This document shows positions 26,919-38,700 of a stretch of DNA of 64,000 nucleotides, piece after piece (position 1 is the stretch's first letter; every line of letters starts with the position of its first letter). The stretch covers positions 3,623,885-3,687,884 of the forward strand of contig NC_020179.2 of NCBI RefSeq assembly GCF_000224145.3. Direction: 5' to 3'. The notes below the pieces were generated by a model, which did no database searches, was not told the DNA's origin, and saw only the letters and a program-made list of their open reading frames with translations. The position numbers were made by a program, and so were the translations under genes. This DNA comes from Ciona intestinalis. Lineage: Eukaryota; Chordata; Ascidiacea; Phlebobranchia; Cionidae.

Positions 26919-27667
26919 CAGTTTTCAAAACTGCCAAGAGATGCCTGAAGTTAAAATAGGATGAAATCCTTCATTAATTTTTCGACGTTGGTTAAGTGGC
27001 TTGAAAATGTCCAATGATGTGTTTTGTATACCATCGTGCCGTACTACAAAAACATGCAATTTCTTCAACCAATTTGTCTAAAAGACAATAATATTGTTAA
27101 TGTTTTGTTTTCACTGCCATAACATGCTTTCATTTTTATTGTGACGTTGGAATTCTTCCAACGGAAGGGATCTAAGGACCTCCCAAGTTTGGCAGTTTTT
27201 TTTCAGCAAGGCTGAAGAAGTAGTAGTACATGAATACGTACTCCGGTTTCATGATACGGATAAACCATATTTTTACCGTTGTACCGTAAAAAAATAGCTT
27301 GGACCAGGCCCAAAGATTGCTGGTTTGGTATAAATTTTAATAAGGTCAGCCACACACAACGTTGAGTCAGGCGCAAACATTTTATAATGGCATTATGAAT
27401 TTAGTTGCAAAACGCACTCCCGTGGCTTTCATTATATAATGTAGCCTCTGTAGTGGTTTCGCAAGCTGGCGCTAAGCGTCTGCCCAACAACCCACCAAAA
27501 AGGTTTGCATTTTTTTTTGCGTGTAGTGTTTTGCATTTTGTTTAGTCATGTCTAAAATTGGTTGAATAACGTAGTTACCTATACTGTTAGTTTTTACTTT
27601 TTTAATGTTTTGGTTTTAAGGCTTAGTGTTTTTTGTATAGCTTCATACTGATCTATAAACTCGCAAT
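26919..27667. other. ATIC-DNAJC8 intergenic region
   Basis: No gene or known repeat seen. There is a small perfect palindromic word, GTTGGAATTCTTCCAAC, near 27146. The right part should contain the DNAJC8 promoter and 5' UTR. Confidence 0.5.
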
Positions 27668-28411
27668 ATGGCTGCGTCTACGAGCAAAGAAGATGATTTT
27701 GCGAAGTATATGGCAGAAGTAAAACAAATCGAGAAAGCCGACGCAGTTTTGACGTCCGAGCAGCAAGTCACAAGGCTTAATAGGCCTGGCTCGAAATACT
27801 TTAACTTAAATCCATTTGATGTTTTACAAATTATGCCCGATACACCAATGGATGAAGTGAAAAAGAAGTATAGGAAGCTCTCAATTCTGGTGCATCCTGA
27901 TAAGAATCCCGGGAATCAGGAAAACGCACAAAAAGCGTTTGACGCCGTTAAAAAGTCATGGGAACTTTTGAACAATGAGAAAGAACGAACGGAATGTATG
28001 GGGATAGTGGAAGATGCGAAAAATCGGCTAGAAGGAAAACTAAAACTGAAGAGGAAAAAGTTGAAAAAGGATGGGGCTAGTAGCACCGAGATTGCGGAAG
28101 ATGACTCTGTTGTTTATGCCATGGAACTGCACAAAGAAACATGCAAACTATTTGCTGATCTTGCGCTTGTAAGAAAAGAAATGGAAATGCGTGAAATGAA
28201 TGAAAGAAAACGGCAAAGACAGCAAGAAATTGAGGCAGAAGAGAAACAAAGCCTTCAGAAGGAATGGAATAAAAACTATGAAGAAAGCAGGGAAGGAAGA
28301 GTAAGCAGTTGGCAGGACTTCAAAGGCGGTAAAAAGTCTGGTAAAAAAAGAAAAGCTGCTAAAACTGTGGCTGGTTTTAGGCCCCCCAAAGTTAGAATGG
28401 AACAACGGTGA
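27668..28411 (+). CDS. DNAJC8: DNAJC8 (SPF31-type) spliceosome-associated J protein
   Basis: A single open frame of 247 codons with no intron. The J domain spans about residues 44-110, with YFNLNPFDVLQI and the HPD triad at residues 76-78 (ILVHPDKNPGN), which stimulates Hsp70 ATPase. The rest is a charged helix rich in Lys/Glu with ERKRQRQQEIEAEEKQ, then EESREGRVSSWQDF and the conserved C-terminus FRPPKVRMEQR. This end-to-end pattern matches DNAJC8 of animals (human 253 residues), a nuclear protein found with U2/U5-containing complexes. The ATG is in the context aatATGGCTG. It lies 749 bp downstream of ATIC on the same strand. Confidence 0.96.
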   Translation: MAASTSKEDDFAKYMAEVKQIEKADAVLTSEQQVTRLNRPGSKYFNLNPFDVLQIMPDTPMDEVKKKYRKLSILVHPDKNPGNQENAQKAFDAVKKSWELLNNEKERTECMGIVEDAKNRLEGKLKLKRKKLKKDGASSTEIAEDDSVVYAMELHKETCKLFADLALVRKEMEMREMNERKRQRQQEIEAEEKQSLQKEWNKNYEESREGRVSSWQDFKGGKKSGKKRKAAKTVAGFRPPKVRMEQR

Positions 28412-28926
28412 TAAACGAACACAATGGTCATACTTAATGAAAGTTTTGCTTTGACAAAGCTGTAAAATTCTCATGAGTTATTGTTTTGAATGACTCATAG
28501 GATTTTGCAATCTATTCTATAGTTCCATGAACGTTTAATGGTTTATTTAAAGAATAATTGCCACTAATAAGTAATAACATTATTTTACATACTGGGTATG
28601 TATGTATGTATGTTATATTTCTCTAAAAATTATTTTGATTTACCTAAATTAATACTTGATTGGGTGACATTTTTATTGCACTCTATTGTGAAGCCTACAC
28701 AGCAAAATTGCTAATAATGGATATGACTCATTATGTTTACAGCAGGATCATACTCGCTTAAACCTTCAGCAAATTTATACTTTATTAGGAGCTGGTTTCA
28801 ATGAAACATTTTTTTCTGTTTATGGCATGTCTGAAACAGGTCTAAATGTTAATAAGAATCTTTTTTTTATTTTATTTTAGATAATTGTTTAGGGTTTCCT
28901 TACCCCTTTTTTTCTTGATCAAAATT
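28412..28926. other. DNAJC8 3' flank and 5' region of the TMEM272-like gene
   Basis: Contains a TATG tandem (28597-28612) and, at its right end, a long pyrimidine run ending in ATTTTAG (28880), 46 bp before the next start codon. This is either a cis 3' splice site of a 5' UTR intron or a trans-splice acceptor. No coding exon seen. Confidence 0.5.
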
Positions 28927-30521
28927 ATGAGTGATAGCAGTAGAAAATACGGTAGCATGAGCGAACCACCTGCACCAGAGTATGCAGAGAATGATCCAAG
29001 CGAACCCGCACCTCCAACTTATACAGAAACACAGAATGAAGCGCCTCCCCCGACATATGAGTCTTTATATGGACAGATTGAAGAGGCACGCAGAAGCTCA
29101 ACCACAAGGGGCGGATTCCTGAAAAGTGTCTGCAAGATTTTGTTCAGTACTGGTAAGTAAGGTTTGGTATGTAAAGTGTTCTCTAGATTTATTGTATTTT
29201 CACTTGGGTTCCGGTGCTGGTGTGTTATTCAAAGCATAGTTTAACTTATAATAGAGCTATATTATTCGGTTGTTGGTGCCCATTCATTTTGTTTAGAATG
29301 AACCCACCTAAAACTTAATTAATTTTATAAAATTTAAACACTGTTTGTATTTTCCAAAAGAATAAAAAACATAAAACTTTTTTTTTGCAGTTGGCTTTAT
29401 TGTTTTGCTTGGTATATTTCTCTCTGTTCCAATTTCAATGATAGTGGTTGGTAAGTACTTAGTGTATTTATAATTGTGTCATACACGCACCAGTTCATTA
29501 AAAGATTGAACACAACATAGCCTATTGTTTTAATTTAATGCTACTAGATATTTTGGTGGTTTATCTGTAAAGCTTTTAACTGCGACCTGCAAAAACAGGA
29601 TTTTTCAAGTTTTTTTACAGACCCACAGAGCTGCGACAACAGTTTACAGTTTTAACCAGTAAAAAACTTGTTTTTTCAACTGTTTTATATCTGCATTAAT
29701 TTATGAAGAACACAAAAAGCTTCTATTAAACTTGCGTTATTTTATTATCTAGGTGCGATTAATTTGCAAAACTGTCCGCTGGAACGTTTTATTCCAATCT
29801 GGCTAATTGTTGGTGGATCAGTTGGTGCTCTCATGCAAATAACATCCATGTTTGAAAGAATTCAAAAATATAGAAACCCCGAACGGGAGGATGAACAGGC
29901 ACAGAAATATTCTGGAAGTTGCTTAGGTTGTTTTAATCTGGCCTGGTTTATAGCTGGTAAGAACTTGTGTTGTTATTCTTTATAAGTTGTATTTAGGATA
30001 CATTAAATTTGAGATGTATCTTTGTCTTAAGGATAAAAGTATACAATGTTTTTATTTGTCTATGCATAATGGCTTGTATTACCGTCATCTTAACTGGTAG
30101 TAGTAGTAGGCCATACTAAACAGTGTTTAATTACTAAGTAATTCTTGAACACCTGTGGCTAAATGTCAATCTCATACAGTGTTAATGGCATCAATGCTAA
30201 CGTGATAAAAACATTACTAATGGAAATAAAATTTGCTATGTGCAATATTTTTCCAAGAACCACGCTCTAGCATGTCTCATAAACTTAAAATTCATTGCAT
30301 TTCAATTTAAAACCTTTTATCCTCCAGGAAATGTTTGGGTGTACAGAAACATTCATCCCAATACCAATCCACTAATTCAACCATACTGTGATTACACAAC
30401 ATACTACTTCTCCTTCTGGCTTATTACAGTGGTTTATATATTGGTTGGCCTTGCCTGCTGCTGTTCCTGTTGTGTGGCAATGTGCGGGGCATCAGGGAAA
30501 CCACAGAATGATGAGGTTTAA
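28927..30521 (+). CDS. TMEM272-like four-pass membrane protein with N-terminal PPxY motifs
   Basis: Four exons (28927-29152, 29391-29450, 29753-29956, 30328-30521) join in phase to 227 residues. The cytosolic N-terminus is Pro-rich, with APPTYTE and PPPTYESLYG, two PPxY motifs that in other proteins recruit WW domains of NEDD4-type ligases. Hydrophobic segments follow: exon 2 (VGFIVLLGIFLSVPISMIVV), exon 3 (ERFIPIWLIVGGSVGALMQI and CFNLAWFIAG) and exon 4 (FWLITVVYILVGLACCCSCC). The block GAINLQNCPLERFIPIWLIV matches the pattern of the poorly characterised TMEM272 group. The MSDSSRKYGS start was preferred over an upstream in-frame Met because it follows a splice acceptor. Function in the family is not established. 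Confidence 0.85.
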
Positions 30522-31196
30522 AGAATGTTATGCACAAGAAGATGAAAGCTTTATTCTGTATTGTAGGTCCTTGCATTTCTTTCTACATTGCACCCTTTTG
30601 TTTATTCCAGATGTTCCCATACATAACATAACTAGATCAGGATTCACTCTTTCATTTCATACTTCCATAGCTTGTAACATAATATTGTCTATTTAAAATC
30701 AATTCAAACATGAAAGCCTAGGCTTTGTTTATTTTGTTACTAAGCCTTATTTTCTATTTTGACTATTACGGTTGACTTCAGATTTTGAACTTCCTATTCT
30801 GATAGCTCTATTTAACCATTTGCACCTTATACCTTTAGTACAGCTAAGGTCCAGCTCTGTATGTACTGCATTGATATTTTGACTGAACCTTATCTCGTGT
30901 TCCACAGGTCACAACACATACCAATCTAACTAAAGCTTATGCACTTGTTGCAGGCATAAAGTGATTTTCATAAACTAGCATCCGTAGCATGTCATCTGTA
31001 ACCCAAGTGCCATTTACGCTGTAGTAAATAATCTTGTAATTAATTAATAATGTAGTATAATATATATTTATATTTATGTTACTAAAGGCTCACTGTACAT
31101 ACATTATTTCCTTATACCAATTTAGCCTAGTGCTATTTAAAATATTGAATAAGTGTGCTATTTCACCATTACTTCTACTTCATAAGTGTATTTGGT
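30522..31196. other. 3' flank of the TMEM272-like gene
   Basis: No exon or RNA gene seen. Very AT-rich toward 31050-31100. Confidence 0.5.
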
Positions 31197-31386
31197 CAGT
31201 GCTTCTCAACCCATTAGTGGTCAGTTAATTAGTTTGGGTCTCCCTTTAGTAGTTTTTATTGTTAACCTTAAACTTTTATTGTTAACCTTAAACTTTTTAT
31301 TACAAATTGTAATAGTTTAAAAATTAGGTTTGCTACTAATTCAAGCCTAACATCTGGTTTGTTGCAAAAAAGGTTGAGAAGCACTG
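31197..31386. mobile_element. hAT-type non-autonomous element (MITE)
   Basis: Exact 15 bp terminal inverted repeats CAGTGCTTCTCAACC / GGTTGAGAAGCACTG enclose 190 bp with no coding capacity. The end sequence follows the CAGNG-x-TCTCAA pattern of hAT elements. The interior contains a 20 bp direct duplication (tttattgttaaccttaaact). The flanking 8 bp do not match as an intact target duplication, so the site may have decayed or the ends may be misjudged. Confidence 0.75.
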
Positions 31387-32637
31387 AATTATATGACACT
31401 CAAGGACACATTTCATTTTGTTACGAATTGGCTGCATTGTTTTTTTAATTTTCTGAATTCTTAGCCAGCTTTTTTTTCCTTTTTCACCTTCAATACTCAA
31501 GTCTTCATGCTTTTTCTTCAAGAGATTTCAAACTTTGAGTGCAGCTTACATTCCATTGGCATTGTATTTAATATATTTAAACTGTAATCATTGTATATTA
31601 TATAATTTTTCTCAATGTAATCTAGAATGAAATGAGTGTCGAATGTTCTTTGTGAAAGGAGGACAAGATCAAATGAAGAGCCAGGAAAGGTTAGTAATAT
31701 TAAACTTAGTCGCTACAAAGCAACTACAATTCAAGACAAATAGTTGTAGTTGTTTCAGGTCTATCCCTAAAAGACCAGTTTTATGCCCTAGGTCTTTTTT
31801 GTCCGATTTAAATTGTTTGCAACATCATGGGAGTCCCATTTTAGCCAGCTTGCAATATCCCAGTTGGAGTCCCATTTTACTTAAACAGTCAGAAAAATAA
31901 GTGGCCAAACAGTTTGCACTATTATAAGCAGCCAGTAACTAAACTATAGTAAAACAGAGTAAGTTCTAGCGTTTAGAGTTGTGTGAATATTAGACACTTA
32001 TGTATGCGAGGCAAAACATTTTATTAACAAAACGTTGCTCAGTATCACTTTAAAGCATGAATGTCAAACCCTGGAGACGTAGCTTCAATTGGCCAGGGCG
32101 ACAGTGCTATTGGAGACACGGGCAGTGAAAGACATAACTGAAAAATAACAAAGAGGGCAACTAATACATTGTTCAACGAGATATCGAAGGTTGGTACTGG
32201 AAACTAACTGGTGTTATAATGTCATAAAACTCATAAAGTAATTATGTTGCTTTGTTTTATGAACCTGAATCCTGTGGAGTGAGGTTCTTATAAAACTGGA
32301 ATTATCGTCAGTTGTGCAACAACGTTATTTATGTACAACAGGAATAGAACAGGAACAGAAAAAAAACAACAGCAAAAGCCAGGGTGACAAAAATTAGAGT
32401 ATAGTAGAAAAAAATGTCGCAGTTGCTGGGCTGGTTTTAGGATAAAATTGACAAGAGTTAATAAAACTTTGGCAACAGGGGTATAAAAAAAATATTTTTT
32501 TAATTCAAAATTTGCAGTTGCAACATTTGATAAAACGACGTTTTTTATTTGCCGCAGCAATTCTATTGACTCGTAAAATGTATTTGCACCACTGTGCTTT
32601 GTAGGGGAGGGGCGGGTCCAGCGGTAGGTTGGGGATC
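31387..32637. other. Convergent intergenic region
   Basis: Lies between the plus-strand TMEM272-like gene and the minus-strand HMGB gene. A minus-strand AATAAA (TTTATT at about 32546) about 90 bp past the HMGB stop is a plausible polyadenylation signal. The words gtcccatttta recur at 31834 and 31869. No gene seen. Confidence 0.5.
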
Positions 32638-33502
32638 TCAGTCACTCTCGATGTCACTTTCACTCTCACTGGAGCTTGCGGAAGAGGATGCTGTTGCCTT
32701 CTCACTCATCTTTTGACGCTTTGCATCACCGTGGTTTGATGCCTCCTGTTGGGAACGATATTTTTCCATTTCCTGTAAGAAAAAATACAACATTTTAAAA
32801 CTCATACCACACAATAACTTAAAACACATATTGATCAGTGTCTATACCTTGTTGTACTTGCTTTTCTCAACTTCCCCTTGTTCTGCGTACTTCTTCTTTG
32901 TATCTGGTGAAGCAGCAGCCCACTTCTTTCCTAATGCCTTTGCAATTTCTCCTACAGTCCAACCAGGGTTTTCAGCTTTGAGTGGTGCTCTTCTGTCAGC
33001 GCAGAAAAGGAAGAAGGCAGATCTGTGCAGAGAACTCATAAATACAATTTTACTATTGTCAAAAAAATTTAAATAAAACAGAAGTAATACAACAATAACG
33101 CACTGAGGACGTTTTGGAGCATTTGGATCCTTCTTTTTCTTCTTCTTCTTTGCTTCTCCTGCAGCAGGAACATAATCTTTCATTTCTCGTTCGTATCTTT
33201 GCCGATCTTTCTCTGCCATATCAGTGAAAGTTTTCTTTTCTTTGTCTGTCATTGGCTGCAAACAAAAATAATTTATATAAATCAATCTATAAACTTAGAT
33301 CAATGCATATAACAATGAAGAATGTGGAGTAATGCACATTTTTAATTACCTTCCATCGTTTTGCGCACTTTCGAGAAAATTCGGCGAACACAACTTGTTC
33401 ATTTGGATGTTTTCTTTTATGCTCTTCACGGCAAGTTTGCACAAAGTACGCATACCCGGTCATTCGACCTCTCGGTTTATTTGGGTCCTTTTTGGTTGGC
33501 AT
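32638..33502 (-). CDS. HMGB-type two-HMG-box chromatin protein
   Basis: Four minus-strand exons (33502-33350, 33255-33104, 33022-32848, 32772-32638) join in phase to 204 residues. Box [41 protein letters not shown] and KCAKRWK, then [20 protein letters not shown]. The basic linker [16 protein letters not shown] leads to box [21 protein letters not shown] with [14 protein letters not shown]. This is the HMGB1/2/3 architecture: nuclear proteins that bend DNA in the minor groove. The tail is Ser/Glu/Asp-rich ([12 protein letters not shown]) rather than the long pure Asp/Glu tail of vertebrate HMGB1, and it is short. An acceptor-like ATATTCAG lies a few bases before the ATG, consistent with a 5' UTR intron or trans-splicing. 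Orthology to one HMGB paralogue is not decidable here. Confidence 0.93.
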
Positions 33503-34913
33503 ATTTCTGAATATTAACACGTTTTGTACAAGTTGCTCAAGATTGTACACCTGTGTTGCATTAATATCAAACGTTAATTGGCATCAACACAATTTAAATA
33601 GTAAATAAATATTTAGTTTGTGTTAATTAAATATTATATAACTACTAACTTAATCAGAATAAACATATAATCTATTTAAACTTGTACCCGACCCACGACT
33701 CAATAGTAAACAACATATTCGCATACAGCCCGTATCCGGCAAACTAACGTGCGCCAAGCTAAAACTAAGCCTACAGTATACAGCATATACGAATGTGTTG
33801 CGATATATGAACAGCGGCACTTTACTGCTGATACAGCCATAGCGAGCAATGGCCGCTATAGATACCGCCCATTTGAAATAAATGTACGCGATAGACCCAC
33901 TTTGAAGCTAAATTACGGCGCCGCAAAACTTTTTTAAAAAAAACTGACAACAGAGCTGCATAGTCTAATCCTTCCACTAGCCATAGCCGCTAAAAATATT
34001 AAAATTCAGTTTACGGTTTAAGAATAAACTAGGTTTGAACGAAGCACACTCATATCAAACCACGCATAGGCAATCCCTATGTAAGAGCAATGGCGAAAGC
34101 TTGAAAGCGTCCAACCAGGCCTTCCGTCTGGCTGCGTTGTACTGTAAATAGTGCCTATACTACAGTGCTGCGGTCCTAATACTATGTGATATACGGAATA
34201 AACCACCTTCGAATCTTCGATCAAAACCTCGACCAAAACCTTATAACTCAATAAATTAACACTCTGGGCATCTAGATAGGATGATTGACTGTCAGAAACG
34301 AGATTTTATGACGAAAATTACGCTGCATAAAGCCGTTAAATTTGGTCTTCTCCGCGACGTTTGTGAAATAAAGAAACGTAACAAAGGAGCAATGCTAGGC
34401 GCGTTTGGTTTCGTGAACTCGTTTCTGATTCGCTGGAGCTGTGCACGTGCTATAATAGCGGGAAGCGTTTAAATGAAGTCAACAAGCTTGAGAGTTGTAA
34501 AAGCTTTATAGAAAAATCATTTGAATTGGGTTACGACTGTTTTGAGTAGACAGAGAAAAAAACGGTAGGTCAAAAACAATAGCGTCGCTGTGAGATTGGA
34601 ATGCATTGTACCCATTTAAATTACCGCCCTGCAGTCTTTTGTATAGTGGTCGCCGGTCGGCAATGTGTAATTAACAGTCATTTTTTTCATAAGTGGCACC
34701 AGCAATCGCTGTAGCTTTTGGTCTTGTTTACGTCCAAAAGAAATTATTATCTGCTTTTATTTAATTTTTCACAAAACTTTGGTTCCCTGTTTCAGAACTT
34801 ACAATTTACATACTGATTAAAAAACACATACCGAATTCATATGTACTATACGTTAAAGTTTATAGTAGTAAACTGTTTTCTGAGACAATACTTTGCAAAA
34901 GAACAAAATACTT
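33503..34913. other. HMGB upstream region
   Basis: Contains the HMGB promoter by position. No other exon or recognised repeat. A 63-codon plus-strand frame at 34281-34472 has no recognisable similarity. Confidence 0.45.
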
Positions 34914-35032
34914 TGTCAGAAGTGGGATTCGAACCCACGCCTCCATTCGGAGACCAGAATACTCAACACCACATAGTGGCGAAGAACGATCGTTCTTGAG
35001 TCTGGCGCCTTACACCACTCGGCCATCCTGAC
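34914..35032 (-). tRNA. tRNA-Leu (anticodon CAA) with a 35 nt intron
   Basis: On the minus strand the gene begins GTCAGGATGGCCGAGTGGTG and ends GGTTCGAATCCCACTTCTGA plus CA. The 7 bp acceptor stem GTCAGGA/TTCTGAC, the D-arm A box, the CCAGA/TCTGG anticodon stem with loop CTCAAGT, a long variable arm (TCTCCGAATGGAGG) and a perfect T-arm B box are all present. An intron of about 35 nt (34960-34994) sits one base 3' of the anticodon, the canonical place. Overall it closely matches animal tRNA-Leu(CAA), which is typically intron-bearing. It should be transcribed by RNA polymerase III and spliced by the tRNA endonuclease. Confidence 0.97.
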
Positions 35033-35741
35033 TGATGGCATTCTGCACCGCTGCCGCTATTATCACAGTGCCATAACGGCGTTACTGGCTGCTTCCTATT
35101 TCTTCACTACATATACGGCTATTGTGAAATAATGCGTATGTTCTGCCGCATTAAAATATCTGCTAGTATACCCAACAAATGTGTAACAGGGAAAAAATCG
35201 TGTTTATAATTTTCTGTAGTATGAGTTCTGACGTATCTAGGTGCTGGGGAATTCCCTTTAGCAAAATAAGATTCGGCTCCTTGCAAACACGACGGAGAGT
35301 GACACAAGCTATTCCGTGTGGTTCAAGTTGTTAATGTTTAATAAGTGACATTTGTTACTCTGTTCTGTTTGTTTGCAATCAACAAAACCGTTTAAATAGC
35401 AATGAGAAGTATTTTACGTACAGTGTCTTTGAGCTGTACGAGCAAAACGGTTCCATGCCAGAGCAAGTATATAGGTACTATTCTTTTCATATTCCAATGC
35501 TAATTTGTTAGAATTTGGCCGTTATTAATGTATTTAAATGGTCACTCATAATATTATGTATTTAGATATGTATTAATTAGGATTATTAATAAACTTAATG
35601 AGTATTTTTGCTCTATTTTTGTGAGGCACATCTGGGACCTAAAATGTGCAATAGGTTGAGAGTTACCTATTGCACATTTTAGGGCTTACTATATCACTTT
35701 CATATACTAAAATAAAATTTATTTTACAGATATTAAGAAAT
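35033..35741. other. Upstream region and 5' exon region of the BTB-Kelch gene
   Basis: An upstream ATG at 35402 (MRSILRTV) cannot be spliced in frame to the BTB exon with the donors seen, so it is probably untranslated leader or unused. The region includes the perfect 19 bp hairpin described separately. The acceptor before the coding exon is at 35728-35729 (TTTTACAG). Confidence 0.5.
35638..35683. repeat. Perfect 19 bp inverted repeat with 8 nt loop
   Basis: CCTAAAATGTGCAATAGGT (35638-35656) and its exact reverse complement ACCTATTGCACATTTTAGG (35665-35683) are separated by TGAGAGTT. There are no mismatches. It lies about 46 bp before the first coding exon of the BTB-Kelch gene, on whichever transcript covers this stretch. 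Confidence 0.95.
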
Positions 35742-38700
35742 ATGACTCGAGTCAAACATCTTCGGGCAAAGCAACGTTGTTCCGATATAATGAAAGCAAT
35801 GAATGAGTGAGTTATGTATAGCCTATGCTAATAGTTGATAAGTATTAATGTATATATATTAATCCACAACTTCTGACCTTATATTGCCAAATAGTGTGAG
35901 GATGTCTGGATGTATGACTTTCACTGGCTATGCATAATTGGTTATAAAATCGTAGTTAAATAATTAATATAAATATAATATATATATATATATGAGTTTT
36001 TATCTGTTGGAGTACAATAGTTTAGATCAAATAAATTAAACACAAACAAAATAAAACTAGCAGCAAAAGTTTCAAATATAAGTGTAGCAACTATATAAGA
36101 TTAAATTGTGTAACTAATGAACTTGTTATTATAGGCAGAGAGACAACAAACTCTATTGTGATATCACACTGGTTGCGAGAGGCAAGCTGTTCCATGCACA
36201 TCGTAATATACTTGCTGCCAGCAGTAATTATTTCAAGTCTAAATTTCAAAGCCAGGTGAAGTCATAGCAACAATGTCATGTTCAATACTTGTTTAGTAAA
36301 TTCTGGGGTGACATTTTTAAAATGTAGTTACACACATAGTTGCAAACCACAGGGAACTTTATTGATTAATGTGGTGATGAATGCAATATACTTTAATTTT
36401 ATTGTTTGTATAGACACTTTACAGCCGGGTAAAAGCTGGTTTAATATTTAAAATTGGGCCGCTAAAACATATAATGTTATCACTATATCAAAAGTTGACA
36501 TGTCTCCCCATGCATCCATAACATTAACCTTAGCCCTGGGTGTAGTTATTTTATTGTTTACACCTTATGTATAGCAGTATAGTATTATTTTTGTGAAACT
36601 TGTTGCACTACCAATTTTTTAAGTGAAAGTAATCTGATATAATCAGTAGGTTAATAATTCAAAGTTTGGCCTATTTGCTCTGTCCTATCTCTTAATTTAT
36701 GGCTTTGTTTAAAGTGACTGGCAAATATTAATAAAGGGGGGTAAACTTGTCCATTTAAAATATACATTTAATACGGTATTTTGGTATATCATATAACCTA
36801 AGACTCTGATCGTTTAATAATATTTAAGCCTGATCCTTAAATAGTATTCTAGGAAATATGTTTATGTGTGTGTTAAACTTGTCCATTTATAATATCACTC
36901 ACAAACAGATTTATTCTTTAGGGATCTGATCCTTTTGAAAAAATGTTAGAGATTGATGGTGTCAGTAGACTTGCAATGCAGCATGTCCTTGATTTTATTT
37001 ACACCAATCGAGTTTGTGTGTCAATAAACAATGTGGATGAAATTCTTTACGCTTCGTGGAAAATGGAAATCTTGGGTAGGTAGACAAACAACATTTCTAT
37101 CTTGTTATGTAGGCATAAATGTCTATTTTTAGTTACAAGTTATAAAAACCTGCAGCATGTTATTATTATTACACTGTGCTACGGACTGTATATGATTGGA
37201 AGCCCAACAGAAATATTCGTGTAAATCAAAGTTGTTTTGGCATATTTATTTTTCCAAGAAACATTTTGATGTTCAATGTTAATATTTAATCTTACGAAAG
37301 GTGGTCTGAATGCTATATTGAAGAATGGAATACATGCTGGTGTGTAAAATAAATCTGCCAAAACAGTTTTATTGGATTTTTAGAATGCCTGGCAACAACA
37401 GTTTGTAAATATTTATCTGTCTATGATTTACCAGAAGTTAACCTAACCTAGTTTTTGCATATTTAAATTACAGATTTAATGAAATTAGTCGTACAATATA
37501 TAAAAGACCAGTTGGACCCTACCACTTGCTTGCACTTTCGTGACCTTGGGAAAACTTATTCAATTGATTGTATTGTGAAGCAGGCAGATCATTGCGTGCG
37601 AAAACACTTTGAGTTTGTAGCGCAACAAGATGATTTTAAAGCACTCACCATCTCTGAACTCAACTCTGTACTGCAGTCACATGAGCTTGTGGTATGTATG
37701 TTGTTTTATTATTAAAAGGAAAGTTATTAACCTCTTGTTTTCCAAATCTAAAACCAAGTTACATAACATACATTATAATACATACATAGATTAATATACT
37801 CTCGAGCTTTTTATAGAATTTTAATGAAATACCTTCATTAACACTTTTGTTATGACAAGTCCATTTTTGACAGTTTATTACTAACTACAGTTTATTCAAT
37901 CTCTGCGAATCTAAGCTTAATCTAGTGCTCCTATAGTTTAACGATTCTTGTTTATTGAAATACTAGACTAAAGTTACTTTTTTTAAATCTTGCCAAAAGA
38001 CATTCACCCAACGTCCTGACATGTAATGACAGAATACCACTATCATTAAGTAATATAACTGGTGCTTTTAATATCCTGGTTATGTCAATCTTTTTTTCCG
38101 CTTTAAAATGGGACCCATGTTGTGCTACAGAGACACTTTTAACTTGTATAATTATTCACCTGCAAAGTTATATACCTGGTAGAGTCTGGTAGCTCGTAAG
38201 GGGGCACAAGATATGGAACAGAAAACAGAAAGTTATGAAGACCGTCATTGCACCACCACGCGAGGATGAATAATTCATCCTTACATGATTTAACAGGTTA
38301 CATCTGAGAAGGTGGTGTATGAAGCATTGATAAGATGGGTAAAGTACGACCTTGAATCTAGGAAACCATATTTCATTTCATTATTCCAACATCTACACCT
38401 GCAGTTGGTAGACCTGGAGTATTTATCTGATACCATTAGAAGAGAGGTGATTATTCTTGTGTTTGTATTTCAAATAACTTTAGGTGTTAACACACGTAGG
38501 CCCAGTTAATAAATAGCAGATGCTAGTGCTCTGTTTAATTAGCCTCTTGTCTGTATTTATCATTTGGGCATTTTACTTTAGCCCATGAAATCTTGTAACC
38601 TTCTGATGTTTTTTTACTGTAAAAGCTGATCATTGGTTCATGGCAGTGTATTTGTGTGTGCATATTCATTGTATGAGATACCTTTACTTTGTAGAGTAGC

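Noticed and set aside
35402-35475. Upstream ATG (MRSILRTVSL) as start of the Kelch protein
   Set aside because: Available donors do not splice it in frame with the BTB exon, while the ATG at 35742 directly precedes the BTB domain.
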